Of a stretch of DNA of 64,000 bases, positions 28,324-36,392 are shown one piece after another. The notes under the pieces are model-generated. The model saw only the letters and a program-made list of their open reading frames with translations, was not told the origin of the DNA and did not search any database. Numbering within the stretch: position 1 is the stretch's first letter; every line of letters begins with the position of its first letter. Origin of the DNA: Pycnococcus provasolii (Eukaryota > Chlorophyta > Pseudoscourfieldiophyceae > Pseudoscourfieldiales > Pycnococcaceae); NCBI GenBank assembly GCA_938743325.2, contig OW568873.1, positions 62,001-126,000 on the forward strand. Reading direction: 5' to 3'. The translations under genes and the position numbers were made by a program.

Positions 28324-28635
28324 TGAGGAAGAAGGAGCGCGTTAAGGGTGAAGACAAGTTACATTTGCGAGCGTTCGTAGCCGGTTGTGCACGTGCGTCT
28401 ATGAGTGTGGACGCCATCGTTAGTCACCTCAACCCGACAATGCAAAATCGGAAAACCGTTGTGGCCTTCGTCAAGAAGTGGAGCTCACCTCAAGCTCTCG
28501 AAAGGAAGAGCGTCTCTTAGAGGACCGCACGCGCACCGGACGTCCGCGCTTGCTCACTCCGGAACAAGTCGCCCAAGTGCCGAAGATGTTAAAGCGAAGG
28601 GCCACTATTCTCCTCCTCCGTATGCACGATGGTTT
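28324..28635 (+). pseudogene. Tc1/mariner-type transposase N-terminal remnant
   Basis: The first ~60 codons (VAGCARASMSVDAIVSHLNP, RKTVVAFVKKW) resemble the first helix-turn-helix of Tc1/mariner transposases. After a frame change near 28490 the next frame continues with EDRTRTGRPRLLTPEQVAQV, the diagnostic GRPR linker between the two HTH domains. No DDE catalytic part follows. A decayed plain DNA transposon, disabled by at least one frameshift and 3' truncation. Confidence 0.6.
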
Positions 28636-28740
28636 TGATCTTTTCAGCAAGCTCTCTCTCCTTCGCTCCTTCCGACCCAGTCGCGCCGAGGCACCTCTGC
28701 ATCAGCTTCTCCAGGCTAGACAGCCTTTTCTTCGCTTTCG

Positions 28741-28800
28741 CCATGAATGGCGCGTGAATGGGTATTGTAGCGGCCACCGCGCCGTGAATGGTGAATGGTA
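28741..28800 (+). repeat. Partial copy of the short interspersed repeat
   Basis: ATGAATGGCGCGTGAATGGG and GTGAATGGTGAATGG match the distal half of copies C and D (GAATGGCGCCGCTGAATGGG). The half containing GATCTTA is absent. Confidence 0.35.
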
Positions 28801-28916
28801 ACTCGCGGCGATACCATAGCCGATAGACTAACATCGTTATTGGACCTCTAGAACCCACCCACACAAAGCAAACGTCGGGGACTTCGCACGACGCCATTGA
28901 AGTTTTGTGCAAACGG

Positions 28917-28940
28917 GTGGGCCCGGGATTCCGGGCCCAC
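28917..28940. repeat. Short perfect hairpin
   Basis: 10-bp arms GTGGGCCCGG / CCGGGCCCAC with a 4-base loop. In non-coding sequence between the mariner remnant and the golgin gene. It could be an element end or chance; it is not followed by a T-run. Confidence 0.5.
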
Positions 28941-29235
28941 GGCATGATTCACCGACTCCCGCGAGGGACCAACGAGGAATCCCGGATGGTTGGTGGTAAA
29001 AGTGAAAAATCACATGGAAAAGGGTTCCCGTAACCCGACGGGCTGGCCCGACCTGCTTTTTCCCCTCCGACCCGAGCTCCGACTGGTTTCGCCTGATTTG
29101 AGCGAGCATTCTCTCACAATCATCCGCTGCAGCGCAGCACGCGCAGCACGTCGTCGCGTGCACGCATACGCGCACGCGTCAGTGGCGCCACCGCACTATT
29201 TCTCGACGACACGTACGGTGCGACCGCTCCTCTAG

Positions 29236-29349
29236 CAGGCAGGTGCGGGACTCTTGGAAAGCAAGGCGGAGACGGACGTTTTCCACGCGCGTGTCATCAA
29301 TGCTTGGGGTGAAGACGCTGACAAGGACTTTTTTGGAAATATCTCGTAG
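29236..29349 (+). pseudogene. Orphan terminal-exon-like fragment
   Basis: 38 codons ending in TAG, with protein-like composition (ESKAETDVFHARVINAWGED, then ADKDFFGNIS). It is preceded by CTCTAGCAG, which could be a splice acceptor or simply an in-frame stop (29233-29235). No upstream exon was found. Probably the tail of a lost gene. Confidence 0.25.
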
Positions 29350-29596
29350 GAGTTTGTGTGTACATTGTTTGTTTAATACATGATTGCAGTCTCAACTCCA
29401 AGACATCCTTCTTTCCCACAAATTGGACTCCTCTAGATACTACTCTAGCGGCAGGTAGAGTAGTAAGTGTGACCCTTGAGTCATCGTGTTGATGCATGGT
29501 TGGTGGCGCTGGCGACGACATAAACGAAAACAAGTCGCAACCGGAGACCTCACTACGCCAACGAAAGTGCCCTGATAGAGTGATAAAACCTTCGAA

Positions 29597-29729
29597 ATCA
29601 CCTGCGCAATGTACAAAAACGCGCAGTGAATGGCACCGGTGAATGGGCTGAATGGTGAAAGTGAATGGTGTGAATGGACAACCGCTGGACAGAGTAAAGT
29701 ACACTTCATTACTGAATGAGGGATCTTAC
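29597..29729 (+). repeat. Short interspersed 3'-region repeat, copy C
   Basis: Long copy: CTTCGAAATCACC, then GAATGGCACCGGTGAATGGG, GGTGTGAATGGACAACCGC, CATTACTGAATGAGGGATCTTA. The final TTA is the complement of the golgin stop codon, so the element begins at the stop itself and reads in the golgin sense. Homologous along about 130 bp with copy D. Confidence 0.7.
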
Positions 29730-32700
29730 CTTACGAAAAAGACAAAGCCTAAAACGTGCGCGATGAGCGCGTACAGCAAAAGAAGGAGGCGCATCTTTGG
29801 GCGGCGGTACAGCGCAACAGACACCTTGTCCATGTACGACGCTGCCGCTATTGCGGGAGGCGCGGTGCAAATGCTGCGCGCCCTCACAGGCGCGGATCGC
29901 AGCAGGCCGGCGAGTGGCTGGAAGCCGCCACCACCCTCGAGGAGCGCTCCCTCGATGTCGTACTCGTCGTCATCGTCAACGTCACCGCCGCCGCGCTTCG
30001 AAAGAGGTGTCGATCGTGCGGTCAACGCCTCCCTCTCTTCCTTCGAGCGCTTGCGCTCCTCCGCTCGCGCGGCACGCTCCGCCTCGAGCGCCACCTCAAG
30101 GCTCTGCACCTTTTCCGTTGCCGAAGCAAGCTCCGCGGCGCTTGCACTGCTAGACGAGTTGCTCTTGAGACTTTGATTCTCCTGCAGCAGGAGCTCCATC
30201 TCCTTTTCCACTTCGCTCGTCAGCTGGCTGACGTGCTCCTCCAGCGCCACCTTCTCTGACTCTGCCGACGTGGCGCGATTCTGCAGCTCGCCCAACTCGG
30301 CTTGCAGCTGGCTAGCGCGCTCCTCGAGCGTCGCCTTCTCCTGAGCCAGCTGCGATTGCGCGGCGCCGCCCTCGCTCTGCAGCTCTTCCACCTGCCGCGT
30401 CAGCTGCGTGATGTACTCCTCGTACTCAGCCTTCTCCTGCTGCGCCGTGCCGCTCTGTGCACGCAGGCTCTCGATGTCCTGCGTCAGCTGGCTGACGTGC
30501 TCCTGCAGTGCCACCTTTTCCTCCGCCAGCTGGGCCTGCGCGGCACCACCCTGGCTCTGCAGTTCCTCGACTTGTCGGGTCAGCACACCAGCGCGCTCCT
30601 CGAGCGTCGCCTTCTCCTCCACGACGAGCGCCATGCGCTCCGCCACCTCCTGCGCCGCGGCACCTTGGCCCTGCAGCTCTTCCACCTGCCGCGTCAGCTG
30701 CGTGATGTACTCCTCGTACTTAGCCTTCTCCTGCTGCGCCGTGCCGCTCTGTGCACGCAGGCTCTCGATGTCCTGCGTCAGCTGGCTGACGTGCTCCTGC
30801 AGTGCCGCCTTTTCCTCCGCCAGCTGGGCCTGTGCGGCACCACCCTGGCTCTGCAGTTCCTCGACTTGTCGGGTCAGCACACCAGCGCGCTCCTCGAGCG
30901 CCGCCTTCTCCTGAGCCAGCTGCGCCTGTACCGCGCCGCCCTGGCTCTGCAGTTCCTCGACTTGTCGGATTAGCCCGCCGACGCGCTCCTCGAGCGTCGC
31001 CTTCTCCTGAGCCAGCTGCGATTGCGCGGCGCCGCCCTCGCTCTGCAGCTCTTCCACCTGCCGCGTCAGCTGTGTGATGTACTCCTCGTACTCAGCCTTC
31101 TCCTGCTGCGCCGTGCCGCTCTGTGCACGCAGGCTCTCGATGTCCTGCGTCAGCTGGCTGACGTGCTCCTGCAGTGCCGCCTTTTCCTCCGCCAGCTGGG
31201 CCTGCGCGGCACCACCCTGGCTCTGCAGTTCCTCGACTTGTCGGGTCAGCACACCAGCGCGCTCCTCGAGCGTCGCCTTCTCCTCCACGACGAGCGCCAT
31301 GCGCTCCGCCACCTCCTGCGCCGCGGCACCTTGGCCCTGCAGCTCTTCCACCTGCCGCGTCAGCACGCCGACGCGCTCCTCGAGCGCAGCCTTTTCCTCT
31401 GCCAGCTGGGTCTGTGCAGCACCACCCTGGCTCTGCAGTTCCTCCACCTGGCGTGCCAAGACGCCGGCACGCTCCTCGAGCGTCGCCTTCTCCTCCACGA
31501 CGAGCGCCATGCGCTCCGCCACCTCCTGCGCCGCGGCACCTTGGCCCTGCAGCTCTTCCACCTGCCGCGTCAGCTGCGACATGTAATTTTCAAGCTGCGA
31601 ATTAACATCCTTCGCGCTGTTGTTTGCATTCTGCAGATCCTCCACACGACTCGTCAACTGAGACACTTGGCTCTCAATTTCAACTTTCTGCTTGTCAGCC
31701 TCCTCCAATGATGCATCATTTTGATCCTGCAGCTCTTCAATGTGCTGCATCAGCGATGCCAACTTCTGCTCGAGCGCAGCCTTTTCCTCTGCCAGCTGCG
31801 TCTGTGCGGCACTGCCATCGTTCTGCAGTCCCTCCACCTGGCGTGTCAAGACGCCGACGCGCTCCTCGAGCGTAACCTTCTCCTCCACGACGAGCGCCAT
31901 GCGCTCTCCCACCTCCTGCGCAACACTGCTCTGGCTTTCCAACTCCTCCGCCATGCTGCTCAAGCGCTGTTCCAAAGCAGCCTTCTCTTCCGCCGTTGCG
32001 CGCAGAGCCTGAATTTCCTGATCCTTCGCTTCGTTTGCAGCCATCAGACCTTCCGCGCGTGTCTCCATGTCCTCTAATTCATCTGCACGCGATGCCACCT
32101 CTTCAAATTCTTCCCGAAGCTGCTCCAGTGCCGCTCGTTCGCTCGCGAGCTCCTCCTTCGCTGCTGAGAGCTCTGATGCAAGCGTGCTGGATGTACTCTC
32201 CTGCGAGGCACGCAGCTCTTCAAGCTGCCTCTGCGAATCTTCCAGTGCCGCTCGCGTCTCCGTCTCGCGCGTCTCCGCCTCAACCTGTGAAGCGCGCAGA
32301 GTTTCTAGTGCAGCTCGCGTTTCTGCCTCGCGGTTCGTCGCGGTGGCCAGCTCCTCTCGTGCGGTGGAAAGTTCGGATGCCGCAGCGCTCGATGCGCTCT
32401 CGAGTTCCGCAAGCCTTGTGTTCGCGGAAGCGAGCTCGTCTTGTGCGGTGGAGAGATCGGACGCCAGTGTGCTCGATGCGCTATCCTGCGAGGCGTGCAG
32501 AGCCTCGAGCTGCGCCTTCGTCGCCTCTAACTGCTCCTTCGAAGACTCCAGCTGCGCCTTCGTCGCCTCCTCGCGCGTCTCGACATCCTCGAGTTCCGCA
32601 AGCCTTGCGTTCGCGGAAGCCAGCTCGTCTCGTGCGGTGGAGAGATCGGACGCCAGCGTGCTCGATGCGCTATCCTGCGACGCATGCAGAGCCTCGAGCT

Positions 32701-33976
32701 GCGCCTTCATCTCCTCCAGCTGCGCGCTCGTCGCCTCTTGACTCGTCTTTGTCGCCTCTAGCTGTGCCTTCGTCGCCTCCTCGCGCGTCTCGACATCCTC
32801 GAGTTCCGCAAGCCTTGCGTTCGCGGAAGCCAGCTCGTCTCGTGCGGCGGAGAGCTCGGACGCCAGCGTGCTCGATGCGCTATCCTGCGACGCATGCAGA
32901 GCCTCGAGCTGCGCCTTCGTCGCCTCTAGCTGTGCATTCATCGCCTCCTCGCGCGTCTCGACATCCTCGAGTTCCGCAAGCCTTGCGTTCGCGGAAGCGA
33001 GCTCGTCTCGTGCGGCGGAGAGCTCGGACGCCAGCGTGCTCGATGCGCTATCCTGCGACGCATGCAGAGTCTCGAGCTGCGCCTTCGTCGCCTCTAGCTG
33101 TGCCTTCGTCGCCTCCTCGCGCGTCTCGACATCCTCGAGTTCCGCAAGCCTTGCGTTCGCGGAAGCGAGCTCGTCTCGTGCGGCGGAGAGCTCGGATGCC
33201 GCCGCCTGCAAAGCCTCGAGCTTTGCTTTCGTCGCCTCTAGCTGCGCCTTCGTCGCCTCCTCGCGCGTCTCGACATCCTCGAGTTCCGCAAGCCTTGCAT
33301 TCGCGGAAGCGAGTTCTTCTTTCGCTGCGAAAAGTTCGGAAGCAGATGCTTGCAGCTGTGTCATTGCATCCTGTTCGCGTTTCTCTGCATCTTCAACTCT
33401 TTGCTTGACGCCTTCGTCCTGTTCGGGTGTGGAGATCCTGACAGGCCCGTGGTCCTGCAGCACGACCGCCATGCCCACGTTCGTTCTCGGCGATCCTTCC
33501 CCGATCGTGCCTTGTGTTTGCGTGTTCGTCGCGTGTATGTGTTGTGGTATTGTTGGCACTTGTGGGCTTGGCGTCGTCGCCGTCGCCGTCGCCGTGACGG
33601 CGTTAGGTGTTGCGGACGTCGGCGCGGGGCTGAGAGCGATCGGGTGGCTTTGCGTCGACGGCACGCGCGTCATGCGCGTCGTGGGGTCGTCGTCGTCGGC
33701 TACTGCCTGTGTCGGCGTCGTCGCATACGCCTCCAACGGCGCGGCGTGCTGGTTTGCGCTGACTTGTGGTTGTGCAGGCTGGTTGGAACCTGTGGCTTCT
33801 GAGTTGATAGAAGACGCCGACGCAGATGTCGCAGGTGCCGCAGATGCCGCAGGTGCCGATGAAGCCGCCGAAGCCGATGATGACTTCTTCTTCATGACAA
33901 GTTCGGATTTGCGTCGTTTGAATTCTTCGAGCTTACGCCTCCCCGCCTCGAGAGACGCGCGCTTGCGTTCGTCCAT
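29726..33976 (-). CDS. Golgin-like tail-anchored coiled-coil protein
   Basis: 1,416 residues. It opens with MDERKRASLEAGRRKLEEFK, like the RKLEEFRxRK start of several golgins and AKAP9-type proteins. A low-complexity Ala/Ser/Thr linker follows to ~180, then about 1,100 residues of almost continuous heptad coiled coil made of internal repeats: SELSAARDELASANARLAEL units with VETREEATKAQLEATKAQLE in the first half, and TRQVEELQSQGGAAQAQLAE units with EEKATLEERAGVL in the second. The C-terminus has one hydrophobic helix (RRPKMRLLLLLYALIAHVLG), which places it as a tail-anchored membrane protein, as in golgin-84/CASP. Likely a Golgi tether; the exact orthologue cannot be named. Repeats are similar at the DNA level (for example spacing 294 bp between 30411 and 30705). 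Confidence 0.72.
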   Translation of the reverse strand: MDERKRASLEAGRRKLEEFKRRKSELVMKKKSSSASAASSAPAASAAPATSASASSINSEATGSNQPAQPQVSANQHAAPLEAYATTPTQAVADDDDPTTRMTRVPSTQSHPIALSPAPTSATPNAVTATATATTPSPQVPTIPQHIHATNTQTQGTIGEGSPRTNVGMAVVLQDHGPVRISTPEQDEGVKQRVEDAEKREQDAMTQLQASASELFAAKEELASANARLAELEDVETREEATKAQLEATKAKLEALQAAASELSAARDELASANARLAELEDVETREEATKAQLEATKAQLETLHASQDSASSTLASELSAARDELASANARLAELEDVETREEAMNAQLEATKAQLEALHASQDSASSTLASELSAARDELASANARLAELEDVETREEATKAQLEATKTSQEATSAQLEEMKAQLEALHASQDSASSTLASDLSTARDELASANARLAELEDVETREEATKAQLESSKEQLEATKAQLEALHASQDSASSTLASDLSTAQDELASANTRLAELESASSAAASELSTAREELATATNREAETRAALETLRASQVEAETRETETRAALEDSQRQLEELRASQESTSSTLASELSAAKEELASERAALEQLREEFEEVASRADELEDMETRAEGLMAANEAKDQEIQALRATAEEKAALEQRLSSMAEELESQSSVAQEVGERMALVVEEKVTLEERVGVLTRQVEGLQNDGSAAQTQLAEEKAALEQKLASLMQHIEELQDQNDASLEEADKQKVEIESQVSQLTSRVEDLQNANNSAKDVNSQLENYMSQLTRQVEELQGQGAAAQEVAERMALVVEEKATLEERAGVLARQVEELQSQGGAAQTQLAEEKAALEERVGVLTRQVEELQGQGAAAQEVAERMALVVEEKATLEERAGVLTRQVEELQSQGGAAQAQLAEEKAALQEHVSQLTQDIESLRAQSGTAQQEKAEYEEYITQLTRQVEELQSEGGAAQSQLAQEKATLEERVGGLIRQVEELQSQGGAVQAQLAQEKAALEERAGVLTRQVEELQSQGGAAQAQLAEEKAALQEHVSQLTQDIESLRAQSGTAQQEKAKYEEYITQLTRQVEELQGQGAAAQEVAERMALVVEEKATLEERAGVLTRQVEELQSQGGAAQAQLAEEKVALQEHVSQLTQDIESLRAQSGTAQQEKAEYEEYITQLTRQVEELQSEGGAAQSQLAQEKATLEERASQLQAELGELQNRATSAESEKVALEEHVSQLTSEVEKEMELLLQENQSLKSNSSSSASAAELASATEKVQSLEVALEAERAARAEERKRSKEEREALTARSTPLSKRGGGDVDDDDEYDIEGALLEGGGGFQPLAGLLRSAPVRARSICTAPPAIAAASYMDKVSVALYRRPKMRLLLLLYALIAHVLGFVFFVR

Positions 33977-34594
33977 AGCTGAGGTTACTACAGTACTATC
34001 AGCAGTTACTATCAGCAGAGGCAGGTGGAGGCTGCACAGTGCCCTGGTACCACCTCGAGTCGAAAATGAAAATGAAGATGAAAATGAAGGGGCGGGAGTG
34101 GAGGGAGGCGAAGCAGGTCAGGACTCCCTGAGGTGGTTGTTAAAAAAAGGAAACCCCAAATTTCCCCGAATGACCGAATTCCCCGGTAGGAAAACGAGGG
34201 AACTCTGCATGGGGATCCCGACCTGTAGCCCCGACTTACAGGACACTCCCCCCTGATTGAAACAGACCCTGGTGCCTGGGCATACACGGTCGGTCAACCC
34301 CTCATCGGCTCATCAGAAGTCAAACCCCTCCTGGTCCTGGTTCTGAACCCCGTTTGACCTTGACCAGGAGGTTTGGTTTGACCGCACCTTGGGGGGGTTA
34401 GGGCCCTCCTCCGGACCAAATTCCTTCTATGAATGGGGATCCGTCTCTGCGCTACTACTGTAATTGTCCTCCTCCCCTTTTGGCTGTTTGGGGGCCGCCG
34501 CCGCCATCCGCCATCCCCCCTGTTTCTTGGGCCTTGGTTGATTCCGTCTCTAGTTCGGCACAGCAGTCAGCAGTAGTCAGCAGTAGTTCATAGT
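33977..34594. other. Divergent intergenic region with imperfect hairpin
   Basis: Between golgin (minus) and RRP1 (plus). GTCAAACCCCTCCTGGTC at 34319-34336 pairs with GACCAGGAGGTTTGGTTTGAC at 34362-34382. This is an imperfect fold-back, perhaps a small element. Repeated CAGCAGTAGT words lie at 34559-34586 before the RRP1 ATG and ACTATCAGCAG words at 33990-34018 before the golgin start. No gene found. Confidence 0.4.
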
Positions 34595-36229
34595 ATGGCT
34601 GACGATCACGAGTCTTCGTCGTCGTCGGCGTTCGTTCGCGCACTCGCGCACTCCTCATCCCGTCAAGAACGACAGCGTGCACTCGAAGCGGTCAAGATGT
34701 ACATAAAGGCCTTAAAGAAAACAAACTCCCAAGACATGAGAAAATTACACCTCGGGCTCTTCTACGCGTACTGGCACTGCGATAAAACGCGCGCGCAGAA
34801 CGAACTATCCGAATCCATATGCGCGCTCCTGCACGACATACCGTCCGCGTCGGTCGCGGACACATTCGCAGAGGCGTTCTGGGCGACGGAAGCGAGGCAG
34901 TGGGACTCCATCGACAAACTCAGACTTGACAAGTACATGAGCCTAGTCAGAAACTTCATCAGACACTCGCTCGCAAAACTTGCTGCAAGGGGATGGCTAC
35001 AGGCGGACGTAGACGCGTGGAGCCAAACAGTCAGCAGAACGCTCACGCACGGCGACGAAGAGCTCAAGCGAAACAGCCGCGCATCCATCGGACTTGCACT
35101 GCACGTCGCGGACGTCGTCTTCAACGAACTCGCAAACGCCGCCGAGAACGGGGGCGGCGCGCCCTTGCACGCCACAATCGCCGTCGCAGATGCACTCATA
35201 CAACCGCTCGGCATGATCAACGTGCCTGCGTCGCTCGTCGCTCGCGTGCTTGCACCCGAGGACGGGGCGCTCGATAAACTCGCGCAAATCGCGTACGACG
35301 ACGCGAAGCGGAACTCGCTCACGCTCGTAGGTGCGGACGGCGCGCTTGACGCAATCGCTGAGCGGCTTATTCAGGCGGGATCGCGGCAAGGATGCGAGGG
35401 TGTGCTGCGCAAGGCTCTGTATGCCGCCAGCAAGCGTATGGAGAGTGCCGCGAAGCAGTATCGTAATCGTCGTGCAAAGAAACTGCGTGACGGGGACGAC
35501 GACGAGGATGACGAAGATGGCGAGGAAATGGAGGAGGAGGATGCCACAATCGCTCACGAAGTTGATGAGCCGCCACGCAAGAAGAAACGTAAGCGCATGC
35601 GTGGTCTTGACGGTGGTGGATGGGACCAGCCGAGTCTCATGGCGTTGGGCATCGTTGACCGTTCGGCGGACGCCGTCGAGCGCGCTCACAAGCATGCACG
35701 CTCGCTTGCGAAGATGGCGGCGGCTGCCGCGGCGGCTGAGACGGATCCGGCATCGGCATCGGCATCGGCATTCACAGCAGCAGCGCCGTCGCCTGAGGTG
35801 TTGGAGGAAGAGGAGCAGGAGGAGGACTACGACGTTCCCGTGCCGCCAGCTCGTTCGAAGCGCACGAAGGAGCGTCGAAAGAAGCGCGATGCATCAACCG
35901 TCTCGAACTCCGCCAAGTCTCCGCGCACGCCGCGAAACGACGCTCCTGCCTCAGCATCGCCAACTTCGTCGCCAATGAGTGGCAGAGCTGTTCAATTTGC
36001 CCTTGCTCGCAACACGCGCTGGGAGCCTGCGATGCGTTTACGTGGTTTCCTAAACAAGGCTGAGCAGGAGGCGACCGCGCCTCCTGGCGTGAAGCTTAGC
36101 ACGCCTGTGCACAGGAACGCATCTCCTGCGAAGAGCGCTCTGCGAACGACGCCACGAAGCGTCCCCCCGAAACGAAGAGAACTCGCCTTCTCCGCCTTCA
36201 CGGGAAAACACAGGCGCTTCACGCCGTAA
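34595..36229 (+). CDS. RRP1: RRP1 / Nop52-type ribosomal RNA processing protein
   Basis: 544 residues. The Nop52 domain covers ~10-260: SSFVRALAHSSSRQERQRAL-like N-terminus, MRKLHLGLFYAYWHCDKTRAQ, FAEAFWATEARQWDSIDKLRLDKYM and RNFIRHSLAKLAARGW match the family pattern of Trp and Asp/Lys positions (REWxxIDxLRLDKFYxLxR). The C-terminal half is low complexity with acidic runs (GDDDEDDEDGEEMEEED) and nuclear localisation signals (PRKKKRKRMR). A short conserved C-terminal block (RAVQFALARNTRWEP) resembles the end of vertebrate RRP1B. It acts in the nucleolus in 60S subunit maturation (27S pre-rRNA processing). Single exon. Its 3' end is convergent with SPT16 (163 bp). Confidence 0.9.
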   Translation: MADDHESSSSSAFVRALAHSSSRQERQRALEAVKMYIKALKKTNSQDMRKLHLGLFYAYWHCDKTRAQNELSESICALLHDIPSASVADTFAEAFWATEARQWDSIDKLRLDKYMSLVRNFIRHSLAKLAARGWLQADVDAWSQTVSRTLTHGDEELKRNSRASIGLALHVADVVFNELANAAENGGGAPLHATIAVADALIQPLGMINVPASLVARVLAPEDGALDKLAQIAYDDAKRNSLTLVGADGALDAIAERLIQAGSRQGCEGVLRKALYAASKRMESAAKQYRNRRAKKLRDGDDDEDDEDGEEMEEEDATIAHEVDEPPRKKKRKRMRGLDGGGWDQPSLMALGIVDRSADAVERAHKHARSLAKMAAAAAAAETDPASASASAFTAAAPSPEVLEEEEQEEDYDVPVPPARSKRTKERRKKRDASTVSNSAKSPRTPRNDAPASASPTSSPMSGRAVQFALARNTRWEPAMRLRGFLNKAEQEATAPPGVKLSTPVHRNASPAKSALRTTPRSVPPKRRELAFSAFTGKHRRFTP

Positions 36230-36392
36230 GCCGTAAAGCTTCTTACTGTCGAAGCATTTCTAAGCTTACTTGTAATGAACTTTTTCTGTTCTTTTCTTTT
36301 TTCTGAAATCAATGATAGACAAACTTCTACTATAAAATTTGTTACTCGTCCCCCAGACGCTCTCCGCCAAAATATGTGCACGAAAACTCGAA

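Noticed and set aside
31996-33408. Long plus-strand frame within the golgin gene
   Set aside because: Ser/Arg/Pro-rich mirror of the repetitive coiled-coil coding strand; no independent signal.
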